From: Apiotrichum sp. Y4204
Taxonomy: Eukaryota; Basidiomycota; Tremellomycetes; Trichosporonales; Trichosporonaceae
Reading direction: 5' to 3'
Length of the DNA: 64,000 bases
Assembly: GCA_025531455.1 (NCBI GenBank)
Contig: JAMYHL010000013.1
Coordinates: forward strand, 1-64,000
The notes beneath the pieces are model-generated. The model was given only the letters and a program-made list of their open reading frames with translations, had not been told where the DNA came from and ran no database searches. This document shows positions 11,516 through 22,890 of this stretch, piece by piece (the stretch's first letter is position 1; each line of letters begins with the position of its first letter). Position numbers and translations under genes: made by a program.

Positions 11516-13024
11516 ATGGTCCAACACGACACAGTCCCAGGCCCGCCGGCGGCCGCGTCGCAACCGTACTCCACCTCGTCACAGCCGTCGGCCACCTCGT
11601 CGCAGCAATCAAGCTCGACAGCGACGCCTGCGCCCCGCAGGGCTCGAGCCGCTGCACTTGCCGCCGCTTCGGCAATCAAGTCCGAGTCCGCCGCCGCTGA
11701 GGCTGCGCGGTGGCCGTCACCATCTCCGCCGCCTATCACAACACGCGCCAGCAAACGGGCACAGTCGTCGCCTCCGCCGCCGAAGAAAAGATGGGCGAAC
11801 GAGGAAGAACGACTCGCATTACGCGCGGAGATGCAAGCCAGGATGGCTGAAGCGAGGAAGGAACACGAGGCAAAGTACAAGTATGGACCGCCGCTCCCGC
11901 CACTTCCGTCATCGATCCCCTCATGGCAATTGGTCACGCCGTTAATCCCAGCGAATCGATCAGTGCCGATGAAGCTGGAGCCGGGACAGAAAGTGTACGC
12001 GACCATGACGCCGGAAAGTGACGCTGCATTTGTGCCGACACACAACCAGTACCACCACTGCGACTCGTCGTGCTTCCTTTACCACCCGCGGGCTCCTCTC
12101 GTCAAGGTCGGCGTCAAGGTCGGCGGCGGCGGCGGCAGCGGCAGCGGCGGCAGCGGCAGCGGCGGCAGCGGCAGCGGCGGCAGCGGCGGCCACTTGACGG
12201 ACGAGGAAGACTCCGTTCAAGGGAGCCAGGTTCCGCAGCCGCCGACGCCCCGTAAGCGCCGATCTCAGAAATACGTCTCAGGCATTCAACCGACGTCGAT
12301 CTACGCGTCGACGGATCCGCCGCCGAGGCCCGCCGAGATGTGGGATAACCCGATGCCTATGCGTATCCGGAAACCGGAGTTCAAGTTGACGTTTAGGTTG
12401 CGTCCGACGGCCGAAGACGTCATCCTCGAGAACGTCAGGCGTAGTCTGGATGAGAAGGAGAAGGCAGCCGCCGCCGCCGCCGCCGCCACACCGCCCCTTC
12501 CAATAGCCGGGCCGCCCTTGACCGCGCCGTCCCCCTCAACGGCTGCACCTCTCGTTCCGACAGCGGCGGCGGCTTCCGCTACCTCAATGGCGGCCGTGCC
12601 TTCGCAATCCATCCCGACCACGGCGTCAGCCAACTCGGCGACCCCAGCCACGGCCTCGGCACCGGCACCGGCACCGGCTATGACTCTAAAACGCAAACGT
12701 GCCCTCGCCAACGCCAACGCCGTCGAGGCCGCAAAGGCTCGCCTTGTGGCCGAACGTGAGCGACACAAGCGCCGTCGGCAGATTCAAGCACAGGCGACCG
12801 ACCTCGCCGCAGCCGCTACGGGCGCGTATGTGGGCTTTGAGTTCTACGCACGGCAGCAAGAGGAAATCCGGCGCCTGACCGCGAAGGACGAGGCGATTGA
12901 GAGAGAGGAGAAGGAGAAGGGGAAGCAGAAGGAGAAGGTCAAGGTCGAGGAGGAGACGCAGGCGGGAGCGGGGCCGTCGCAGACGATTCCTGGAGAGATT
13001 GTCAAGGAGGAGGTCACGGTATGA
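11516..13024 (+). CDS. Intronless low-complexity protein of unknown function with four SUMO-consensus motifs
   Basis: One uninterrupted frame of 502 residues from the ATG at 11516, unusual here because most neighbours have several introns. I recognise no domain. Ala/Ser/Pro-rich residues 1-130 are followed by a more ordered block (PMKLEPGQKVYATM, then HHCDSSCFLYHP), a Gly-Ser spacer of GGSGSG units at about residues 202-227, a block WDNPMPMRIRKPEFKLTFRL, a poly-Ala run, a Pro/Ala region and a basic/acidic helical tail. Four psi-K-x-E tetrapeptides, IKSE, MKLE, VKVE and VKEE, match the SUMO acceptor consensus. Several basic clusters suggest nuclear location. Codon use resembles the neighbours and the frame is long and clean, so I treat it as real. 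Its stop lies 48 bp from that of the convergent gene. Confidence 0.75.
   Translation: MVQHDTVPGPPAAASQPYSTSSQPSATSSQQSSSTATPAPRRARAAALAAASAIKSESAAAEAARWPSPSPPPITTRASKRAQSSPPPPKKRWANEEERLALRAEMQARMAEARKEHEAKYKYGPPLPPLPSSIPSWQLVTPLIPANRSVPMKLEPGQKVYATMTPESDAAFVPTHNQYHHCDSSCFLYHPRAPLVKVGVKVGGGGGSGSGGSGSGGSGSGGSGGHLTDEEDSVQGSQVPQPPTPRKRRSQKYVSGIQPTSIYASTDPPPRPAEMWDNPMPMRIRKPEFKLTFRLRPTAEDVILENVRRSLDEKEKAAAAAAAATPPLPIAGPPLTAPSPSTAAPLVPTAAAASATSMAAVPSQSIPTTASANSATPATASAPAPAPAMTLKRKRALANANAVEAAKARLVAERERHKRRRQIQAQATDLAAAATGAYVGFEFYARQQEEIRRLTAKDEAIEREEKEKGKQKEKVKVEEETQAGAGPSQTIPGEIVKEEVTV
12120..12195 (+). repeat. GGCAGC/GGC tandem repeat encoding a Gly-Ser spacer
   Basis: A run of GGC and AGC codons gives consecutive GGSGSG units inside the unknown 502-aa protein. 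Such repeats change length easily by slippage; here the frame is preserved. Confidence 0.85.
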
Positions 13025-13072
13025 TTGTATACATCGTCCCATTAATGTGTATGTATCCCAGATTGTATCCTA

Positions 13073-14334
13073 TTATTGTTTATCTGGTAGAGACGCTACT
13101 CGCGATCGTCTGGACTTCTTCTGCTTGGTGGGCTTGGTGATGCTCTCCTCCTCCGCCTCTTTCTTCCGTTTCCTTTCCTCTCTTAGGGCTGCGAACTGCC
13201 GTGCCACTTCTTCCCTCTCGGCGGCGTCTTGTTGTCAGTAGAACGCCCATGAAAAGGATGAATCGTCGACCTAGACGCACTCACCCTTCTTTGCTCGCGG
13301 CACGACAGCACTTCCTTTTCGCCGCGCGGCCTTTAGCGGAGGAAGGGTATGCAGCGCGTGCGCAATCTCCTGCGCGTCTGCGCGCGGCGGCCCCGTCGCC
13401 TCATCGACAAGATCTAGCCGGCGTGAGAGAACCTGCTCTGAGAGGCGCGGTGCGCCCGTTCGAGCAGGAAAGAGGCGGTCGAGGCGCGCTGCGGTCCGCT
13501 CCAACACACTGAGGTTAGCGCGCCCCATTTTCCTAATACTCACGCCCGATCAACGCCCATCGCCGCGGCAGCGACCACTGCCTCCCACCCCATGCTCCCC
13601 TTCCGTCCTGTCGCGGTCGTGCGTGGGCGGAAGGCCACAAGACCGGCAAGCGTGCGGTCCAGCGCCTCCACGACACGAGTAGGTAGTTCCGGCGGTATTG
13701 CCGTCTCCGTGTCTTCCGGTGATCCGCTGGCATTGGCGAGGGTACTATTTGAATCCTTATCACTGATGACGAGATGCCCGCGCAGCACTGTCCGCTCAGC
13801 GCACTCGCTGATCGCCGTGAGCGTTGGGAGAGGATCGCGCAGCTCGACTAGCTCGGCAGGATGTAATGGCCACCGCGTGCTAGGATCCACTCCGGTACTG
13901 GGCCCCGCGACATCAGTCGGTTCTGGGGGAAACAGTTCGTCAGATATGTCAGATTCGTTCTCGCCAATCTCGGATGTGGGACCTGCAGGAGCGGACGGCG
14001 CGTCCGACGACGGGCCACTGCGATATCGGCTGGGCGGGGATGACGGGATCGTGTGCGGCGACGACCACGCCCACGCACCGCTACCTGAGAGACGGGAGGC
14101 AAGATCCTCCGCATCCCGTGCCGCAAGCGAGGAGAGGAGGTGTGTGTAGCGCGAGTACTCGGCGCGGCGCGTCTTCGGGGAGGAAGCGGGCGCGGGTGGC
14201 GATGGTGGGGGTGATCGCGGAGAGGCAGCTCGCGAGCCGGCCTGTGGACTTGAGGATTCTGAACCCGAGGGACTGTACCTCGATTCAGCTGATGAAAAGT
14301 CCTCAGCAGCGTCTGAAAGAGACGAGTGCGACAT
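13073..14334 (-). CDS. Possible RNA polymerase I initiation factor Rrn9-like protein
   Basis: Three exons (14334-13544, 13508-13285, 13227-13073) give 389 residues with phases in register. The N-terminal half is Ser/Pro-rich with an acidic patch. The more ordered part contains RWPLHPAELVELRDPL, then ALDRTLAGLVAFRP, MGWEAVVAAAAMGVDRAVLERTAARLDRLF. This order (W-P-L motif, basic helix, W-containing helix, a second helix ending LF) resembles what I recall of fungal Rrn9-domain proteins of the Pol I upstream factor. That match is from memory and weak. The C-terminus is a Lys/Arg/Glu-rich helix ending in a basic tail, fitting a nucleolar protein. It could equally be an unrelated nuclear protein. 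Confidence 0.6.
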
Positions 14335-14734
14335 GGTGGATGTGGATGTGGTACATGCTTCCTTACTGTTCTGATCGTCTGAAATTGTTGTTGTTGCAGT
14401 TGTGTGAGCCAAACAGCTCTGGACCACAAATCAGCCAGCAGGGTGGAGGTCTTCTGACTCCGTCTCCCAATGATCCACCCACGACTCCGACTTCCGTCTC
14501 CATATCCGCCTCAATGTCGCAACCATCAACAGCAAATCATACAGCGTTGAAATCTCAGTGTCATGAGCAATTATGCATATGGTGCGATGCAAATCTAATA
14601 GCTTCCCAAGTTTGATGTTGTACCTACAACGCCCAAAACGACACCCGTCCGCTTGGACGGCCAGCCCTTGCGCTGTGTGATGTTGGTTGTTTTGTGGCTC
14701 GTCGAACCTAAGTCTCCACTGCAAGTCGCCTCCG
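14335..14734. other. Intergenic spacer between GYP1 and the RRN9-like gene
   Basis: About 400 bp between the GYP1 stop and the start of the next minus-strand gene. It must hold the GYP1 3' UTR and the promoter of the RRN9-like gene. A TTGTTGTTGCAGTTGTG stretch occurs near 14385. No other feature is seen. Confidence 0.55.
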
Positions 14735-17013
14735 CTATCGACCCATCATACCCACACCAGGCCCGCTCCCGTTTGCGCCAGCAAAGTGGTTCTCGGCGCC
14801 ATGCCACACAGTCTTCAACACAAACGCCTCAGAGAGAAGCAGCTCGATGTCGTGGTCAGTCCACGACATGGTCGGGAGCCGCTGGAGGAACATGATGATC
14901 TCCTACGCAATGTCAGCAGACAGAACACCTTCAGCCAGTTTCGCATGCTCCTCACCTGGAAGTCCATCTCTCTCAACCGATCCGAAAACTTTACCAGCAG
15001 TGCGCAACAGACGTAAAGATGGAACTGAGAGAAGGCGTCTGCGCCTTCAGACTAGACGTTAGCTGTTGAGCATCGACTGTCGCCCGTGATCACACCGGCA
15101 CTCACCAGATATGTGTCCCACATCCTGATTGTGCATTTGACGGTTATCTCTCGCATGAGTAGACAGTTCATCCAACGGAACGCAAACTGCATGTACTCCA
15201 CACCCTGATCGTCAAAGTGTGCCGCGAGGGCTGGATCGATCCGCTTCACCAAGTCGCCCATTCGGCGGACCAAGCGTTGGATGCCAGGTTGCTGCGAGAT
15301 GTAATGGTCCTGTATTCCGTCCAACAGCTTGGTGAGACACCAGAAAGAATCGGCTTCGACTGCGGCAAGGACCGAGTCTGGAAGGTGGCCAACGTCAAAG
15401 TTTTCGGGGTCCACGGACACGTACGCCGAAAGGAAGACTTCAAAGAACGGTGTCGCAAGATCGTTGATGCCTTGTACGTATCCACTTGCCGGATGGCGGA
15501 TCGCCCAGACATAGAGAATCCGCTCGAGTGCGCGCTGGGTTTCTGGACAAGACCATAGAGGTGCACCAGGCCGGGTGCGCGGAACATCGATCTCGATTTG
15601 ATGCCATATCTGATTGTTAGAAGGTTTACGACAGAGCATTTGAGGAAGGGAGACTCACTTGTTGGTCCAGGGCCGCCTGCCCGCGACCAAACGACTGCTC
15701 CACAAGCTGCGCGTACTCCTTTCGTTTGCGCGAGAGAGTAACAAGGCGGGGCTGGACGGGAAGCGGTAGATAGTTCTGAACGGGTCAGCATTGTCATGCG
15801 GTTATCCTTCAGCACATGACACGTACCAGCAGCAGCTGCCAAACAATCGGCCGTACCTCCTCGGGAACACCGTTCCATGCCAGCTTTTTGAGTTCGGCCA
15901 CATCGACAGCGCCTCGATCCTCACAGTGGAGAACGCGAATAAACCGCTCCCTTCGGCGCTCGGTGCGCACGCTACGTTTTCGTTCCACGGATGCTCCGGG
16001 ACGTGGAGAGTTACGACCAGGTGTTCCTGGTGTAGGCGGTTCCGAGCCAAGGCCATATACGGCCGGTGACGACGGAGCCGAAATCGAGAGACTGGCAAGA
16101 AGGTGCATGGGGTCTGCGGTCAGCAGTCAGACAGAAGTGAAGAGCGGGGTAAGCCCAAGAGTGAAGAGGTGTAAAGAAAGAAGAAATCCACGCAGCGCGC
16201 AGTCTTCCCATGGCACGTGTTCTGACGAATGTCAGAGGATCCAGAGCCTGTTCATGAGCACGATTGACATGACGAGAGCCATGTCAAAACAAGTGCACCC
16301 TGATACTAATACACTGGCAAGGTGGACTAAAATGATCGTTGCAGTTTGTGTGGCAATGGGGACGCACCTCGCAAGACGTCGTCGGCATCTGTGCGCACCG
16401 CTTCCGCGCCCTTAGGGTGTTCGGGGGCCACGGGCTCGGCCGCATCAATTGTCTCCACTATCTCCCATGCCCCTCCTGGAGGAAGGCGCGTCGGGGCCGG
16501 CGCATAAGTCTGCATGGGGTCGGTCAATGTGCCAGTGGCTGTAGAGGATCCTGGGGCAAGGGCCCTTGTTGGCGGAGCAGCCGAGTTGCTCGAGGGTTGG
16601 ACGCTCGAGCCAGACCCTGCACTTGCCCCACTGGCAACACCGGGGGGCGTTTCCTGCGCCGGAGTCGGCTGGTACGACGCCGAAACCCAAGACGTGGAAA
16701 TTGAGCCTGATCCGACTACTGGCGGGCTTGCTCTTGTCTCGGCGCGGGTGGCTGTGGTCTTGATGGGGATGGGTTGTGCCGCAGCAGAGGATACAGGAGA
16801 CGACTCCTCATCCTCCTTATCCGAGCTGCTGTCCCACGCATCCTCCCAGTCGGCCTCGCGGGACAGCCGCCCAGAGCCTGTTCCGCTGGCTCTACCGTCC
16901 GCTGCGCTAGCTGGACGTCGTGGACTGGACGAAGTGCGAAAGAGGGCTGTGGGGAGTGCGCGATGGGGGTGTGCACTGTGGGGTCGAGCTGGCGGAGCTG
17001 CAGGCGGTGGCAT
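14735..17013 (-). CDS. GYP1: TBC-domain Rab GTPase-activating protein, Gyp1/TBC1D22 type
   Basis: Six exons (17013-16368, 16113-15827, 15775-15659, 15609-15106, 15051-14956, 14902-14735) give 605 residues. The first 270 residues are Ser/Pro/Ala-rich. The TBC domain follows, from LKKLAWNGVPEEVRPIVW to the C-terminus. Both catalytic fingers are intact: the Arg finger in IEIDVPRT (IxxDxxR) and the Gln finger in SGYVQGINDL (YxQ). The segments ADSFWCLTKLLDGIQDHY and QFAFRWMNCLLMRE are typical of the Gyp1/TBC1D22 subgroup. Yeast Gyp1 accelerates GTP hydrolysis by Ypt1 (Rab1) at the Golgi. The gene is head-to-head with YPT7 across a 958-bp promoter region. The first intron, 254 nt, is long for this window. 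Confidence 0.95.
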
Positions 17014-17971
17014 GAGATGGGGTAGTCGATGAGGGAGTGACCGAGGGAGACATGAAGTGGTTGGGAGAGAGCTCGAGAGGAGGGCCGCTCACAATGTCGA
17101 TGAGTGGGGAGCGAGGACGAGACTTGAGTCGAGGTCGAACACTTTGGAGGCAGCAAGCAGCATGCAACGGGCAGTAAAAGGTCAATCACGAACTAGCTCT
17201 GCACCTCGCCCAGATGGCCAGATCCCAGAGCAATGTCATGTTGGAGCCAGCTCTAGCAGCTCTGGCAGCTTGGCCGCTGGCCGCTGCTCAGGGCACAACA
17301 GATGGCCCGGTGATGGCCGCACACGCGCACACAACATGCCACCGCATTATACAATTAGCATTCCAGTTTGTATTAGATTTCGTTAGAGGACCTTGTCTAT
17401 TACGGCTTTGGTCAGTTTGAAGCAAGCATATGGATAACACCTCAACTCAATTTCGTAATATTTGCCTCCGCCACTATTATATGCATTTACATAACTGTAA
17501 TGACATTTATTTCCTTTGTGGGCGCCCCGCGTTCCGCTTGTCAGCCAGGTGGGAAGGTGGCTAGAATCGGTACAGGTCGGCCCAGCCGGCCCAGGCTGGC
17601 CCAGCCACTGTAGGTACTCACGCGGCGCACCCCGTTCTGTCCCTAGGGCCTAGGGACAGGCTGGAGGCAGTGGTCCAAGTGCTCTGGCCCATATGCATAT
17701 GCTGAGAGGTGCTGTCCACCTCACCCACCCACCCACTTAGCGCTCTAGCTCTCTAGGTCCCTCTCCACCCCGCGTCATTCCTCCCCTTCCTCCCTTTTCA
17801 CCACCACCACCACCACCACCACTCACTCACTCACTCACTCACTCACTCACTCACCCACCCTCCCACCACACATCTCGGAACATCATCACCACACCACACA
17901 CCTCCTTTTATACTCACCCACTCTCCAGTCCCTTCAACTCAAGCCCATATCCGCGCTACCTCATCCTCACA
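17014..17971. promoter_or_regulatory. Bidirectional promoter region between GYP1 and YPT7
   Basis: This region separates two divergent start codons. It includes GGCCCAGCC-type short repeats near 17575-17605, CCTAGGGCCTAGGG near 17645, and two adjacent microsatellites in the YPT7 leader (17798-17852). A TATA-like TTTTATACTC lies near 17905. No coding sequence is supported. Confidence 0.6.
17798..17852 (+). repeat. (CAC)n followed by (ACTC)n microsatellites in the YPT7 leader
   Basis: About eight CAC triplets run directly into about eight ACTC tetramers, ending some 120 bp before the YPT7 start codon. Both units are purine-poor, so the leader stays pyrimidine/A-rich. Confidence 0.9.
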
Positions 17972-19386
<1,415 letters not shown>

Positions 19387-20577
19387 GTTGCTACTCCGCT
19401 GTGCTTATCAGACCACCGATTCTGACCACCTTTTGGCGTAGTATATCCCGTTTATCCCGTAATCTCGTCGCAGTGGCCGACTTATTCTCGCATAGCCGTT
19501 CTCTTTCAACCCTGTAGACATGTATATGATAGCGACCGCGGACCGGGTGTCTCCAGATCCCAGTATCCAACGTTGACCGAGTCGTGAGCCGACATTGTCC
19601 TGCAGTATTCTAGATTCCTCCCCCTTACCACACATTCCACAGCCACATTTGTGTTCCGGATGTATGCGAACTTATGAAGCTAGAGCTCATTTGTATGACG
19701 TCGATTAAAAGACCGTGATTTGATGAAAACCCATCGCCGAAGGATGTGTGGCTATCTTGTCTGCGCACAGCTGAACATTTCCATCCATGTTTCCATTCCT
19801 TGCGGCGAACATTTTGACATCCGAAGTATTCGAAGCTTTTGGCCTGCCCCGGACGTGCAATGCCTTTATTTGACTTGGAAAGTGTTGCCCAGTAGCGCCC
19901 CGCACTATCGCGATAGCTGATCGCTCCATCGCTATCGATAACCACCTCCTGTGGATCCCCCTAGTTTCAATGACGATCAATAGACTAGCTAATAATAAGC
20001 TTGGACTGTATGAATGATCTCGCCGGTCAAATACAGTTCAGAGCGCCAGTACGCGCCAGTCTTCCTTTCCTGCTCTACCTCCAAACCAAATACATACACC
20101 ATCACACATCTCATGAAAGCATATGTGTGCATGGATGAATGCATCTCGGGCCATTGCGTACTGCAGGGAAAGCTTTTGTAGTCTTGGCTCCAGGCACTTG
20201 ATGCATACACAGACACACACGCACACGGGGCACACAATGTGCAATGTGTTTTGGATAATGTTTGGTTCCGCATCCAGCATCCATAATAATAAATATAAAA
20301 CACCAGGTATACTTACAGTACTTAGAGTGCCAGGGCGCGGGCGCTGCAAAAACACAGGCACAGCAGACAGAGTAGAGACTTGTTTGGGTCACACAAGTGG
20401 GCGGGCGGGCGGGCGATTGATTTATCTTTTCGGGCTCTTTCTCTGTACTGTACGCACACAGTGGTGCATCACAATCACACAAACAAACTCTATCAACCAC
20501 TTTTTACCATTTACACACTCTCGTGGTCAAGTCTCCACTCGCTGCACCTTTGTTCCTCTCTTCTCTTCCTTCCTTGC
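19387..20577. other. Intergenic region, YPT7 3' flank and PCH2 promoter
   Basis: No supported gene. It contains a perfect 12-bp palindrome CTATCGCGATAG (19905-19916) with TATCGATA close by, a CA-rich stretch near 20205-20230, and a four-tract G-quadruplex motif at 20399-20413. The last 120 bases are pyrimidine/CA-rich, as expected for the PCH2 leader. Confidence 0.6.
20399..20413 (+). promoter_or_regulatory. G-quadruplex motif, four GGG tracts with single-C loops
   Basis: GGGCGGGCGGGCGGG lies about 165 bp upstream of the PCH2 start codon on the coding strand. It meets the strict G4 pattern with one-base loops. It could instead simply be a GC-box-like tetranucleotide repeat. Confidence 0.75.
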
Positions 20578-22711
20578 ATGTCCCAAACGTCGACTATGCC
20601 TGCAAGAATCATAGAAGCGCCCGCACCACCACCACCACGATCAGCGAAACGCCAGGCGGAACCAGCAACAGCAACGCCCAGGACACCAGCTGCGCCATGG
20701 AGGACGCATGATGCCGGTGGGTATCATGTTTGTTGTGATCGGCTCCCCCCTCGGGTTTGTCCGATCATACCTGCACCCTGCCTCACTCTTCAGAATGCTG
20801 ACTCCAACTCCTAGACTCGGACGCCGAAGACGCCGACATGCACATGACGCCCGTCGCTGGGGAGCTGCCTCTCGATTCGGACGAGGAGGAAGATGTAATC
20901 CGCACTACCCTAGGTATGGCATATGCGATAACCCGTTCAACTAGCTGACACACCAGATACGCGCAGGGTGTCTTTCTCGCGCGATACCGTGTTCCACGGA
21001 GCCGGCGAAAGTGATGCCGGAGATGAGAACGGTCGGAGTATGAACTCTAGCCATGATGCCGACGATGCGAGCTTCTCGAGCGACGACGATGACTATTTTG
21101 ACGATTATCCCGAGATTCATGGTACGTTTGCGCTGTCGAATGTGTGATTCAGCACTTCGGGGTTTTTCTAACACATCAGTTGAGGTGCGCCTCAAGGACG
21201 CGTCGTATGTCGTTCGGGAGAATGTTACCCGCAACGTTGTTACCCTCATCCGCGCGCAGTATAAGTCACTCAGCTCGGGCTTCGTGATCCCAGAAACCCT
21301 CTGGGAAGACGTTGCGGTCTTGCGGTCAGAGGTAGATCGCATCTATGTTGCGGACGCAGGTGAGTAGCCATCGTCGAGATCCAAACTGATAATCAGGGAG
21401 CGACCAGGAGTCTGTCCAGGTAAATCGCGCCGACCTCAAGGTCCATGTCTATGAAAACAACCACGATGATGGTATGGACATAGGCGGAGACTTGGAAGAC
21501 CGCGATGACGATGATGAGGACAAGACATCTCCAGCCATGGTCTACAGACTCCCTTCCCACGGCTTTGACGGCCTATGGGATCAGTGAGTGCGTGGTAGTT
21601 GAACCAGCTAACTCCAGTCTGATCTACGATGACGATATCAAGCCGCGGCTTCTCAAATACATCTCCTCGTCGATGCTGTTCTCAGAGCATGACGTGGACT
21701 ACAACATTATCTCGTGGAATCGGTGAGCAACCCCTCGTCAAGACGACACTAACTGGCAGAATGGTGCTTCTTCACGGCCCACCCGGCACCGGAAAAACAT
21801 CACTCTGCCGTGCCCTTGCCCAGAAGCTTGCAATTCGCATGTCTGACACGTATGTTTTGTGGAGTGCAGCTCTCCGTCTGACGCGCCAGTTTCCAGAGCG
21901 GCAAACTTGTCGAGATCAATTCCCACTCGCTCTTTTCCAAATGGTTTAGCGAGAGTGGCAAACTGGTTCACAAGCTTTTCGAGGAGGTACATACCATGAT
22001 TGCAGATGAGTCGTGTCTCGTCGTTGTAATGATTGGTGAGTGACCCCCCCCTGACGAATGCTGACAGTACAGATGAGGTAGAATCACTCACGTCCTCGCG
22101 TGAGGCGAGCAACGAGCCGTCAGATGCGTTACGAGTGAGTGAGCGTGCAGCAGCTGAGCTAACACCACAGGTAGTAAATGCCCTTCTCACACAACTGGAC
22201 AAGCTCAAGGTCCACAAGAATGTCCTTGTCATGACAACATCCAACTTGGCAGGCAAGATTGGTGAGTTGTGTTCATTGGCCCCATAAACTCACTCCAGAC
22301 CCCGCGTTCTTGGATCGCGCCGATCTCAAGCAGTATGTGGGTCTGCCACCAGCGCAAGCCATCTACTGGATGATGTCGTCCTGTCTGCAAGAGCTCAACC
22401 GCTCCAATCTTGCGATCGGGGCTTCTCATCTGCTAAGCTGGGCCGAGGCGTCGCATAGTGAGGCACCAAAACCGTCCCGGCGAGCAGAGCGTGGTCGCTT
22501 GGCCTCTCGGAAACTCATGGAGGTGGCACAGCGGTGTAAGGACTGGGGCTTCAGCGGCCGTTTCTTGCGCAAAGTACCATTGATGGCGCACGCAAAGTAC
22601 CTCAATGGCTCAGAGGCGCGCATTGACCGATGGGTGGAGGCGCTTGAGAGGGCAGTGGTTGATGAGCACCGCAGTAGGGAGATACTGGGCATGAGGGGAG
22701 ACGACAACTAG
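20578..22711 (+). CDS. PCH2: Pch2/TRIP13 AAA+ ATPase (meiotic checkpoint, HORMA remodeller)
   Basis: Eleven exons (20578-20716, 20815-20913, 20957-21121, 21180-21359, 21397-21583, 21618-21722, 21760-21849, 21890-22035, 22073-22134, 22171-22261, 22299-22711) give 558 residues. A second in-frame ATG at 20596 could be used. After an acidic N-terminal region the substrate-recognition part precedes the AAA+ core: [19 protein letters not shown], Walker [10 protein letters not shown], Walker B VVMIDEVESL, the arginine-finger region around [14 protein letters not shown], and sensor-2 [10 protein letters not shown]. All catalytic motifs are intact. Pch2 remodels HORMA-domain proteins (Hop1, Mad2) in meiotic prophase and spindle checkpoint silencing. 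It is convergent with SEA4, 179 bp between stops. Confidence 0.95.
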
Positions 22712-22890
22712 TGGGGGATCCATTTGCGATTGGGATCCGTTGGCCCAGGTCCGCGGGTTTCTCTACGTGGCACCAGCGCATTGTTTGCATCGCGCGCAGC
22801 GCTTCACATAACAGTACATCTGTACAATGCATAGTTGACTTTCATAATTGATAGTCGGAGGGACCGCAGTGCGCGCATGGGCAAATCCGA

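Noticed and set aside
12301..12768. Ala/Gly-rich minus-strand frame of 155 codons
   Set aside because: It is the complement of Ala/Pro/Ser-rich codons in the unknown 502-aa gene.
14735..17013. Gyp7-type GAP specific for the adjacent YPT7
   Set aside because: The segments around the two fingers match the Gyp1/TBC1D22 subgroup.
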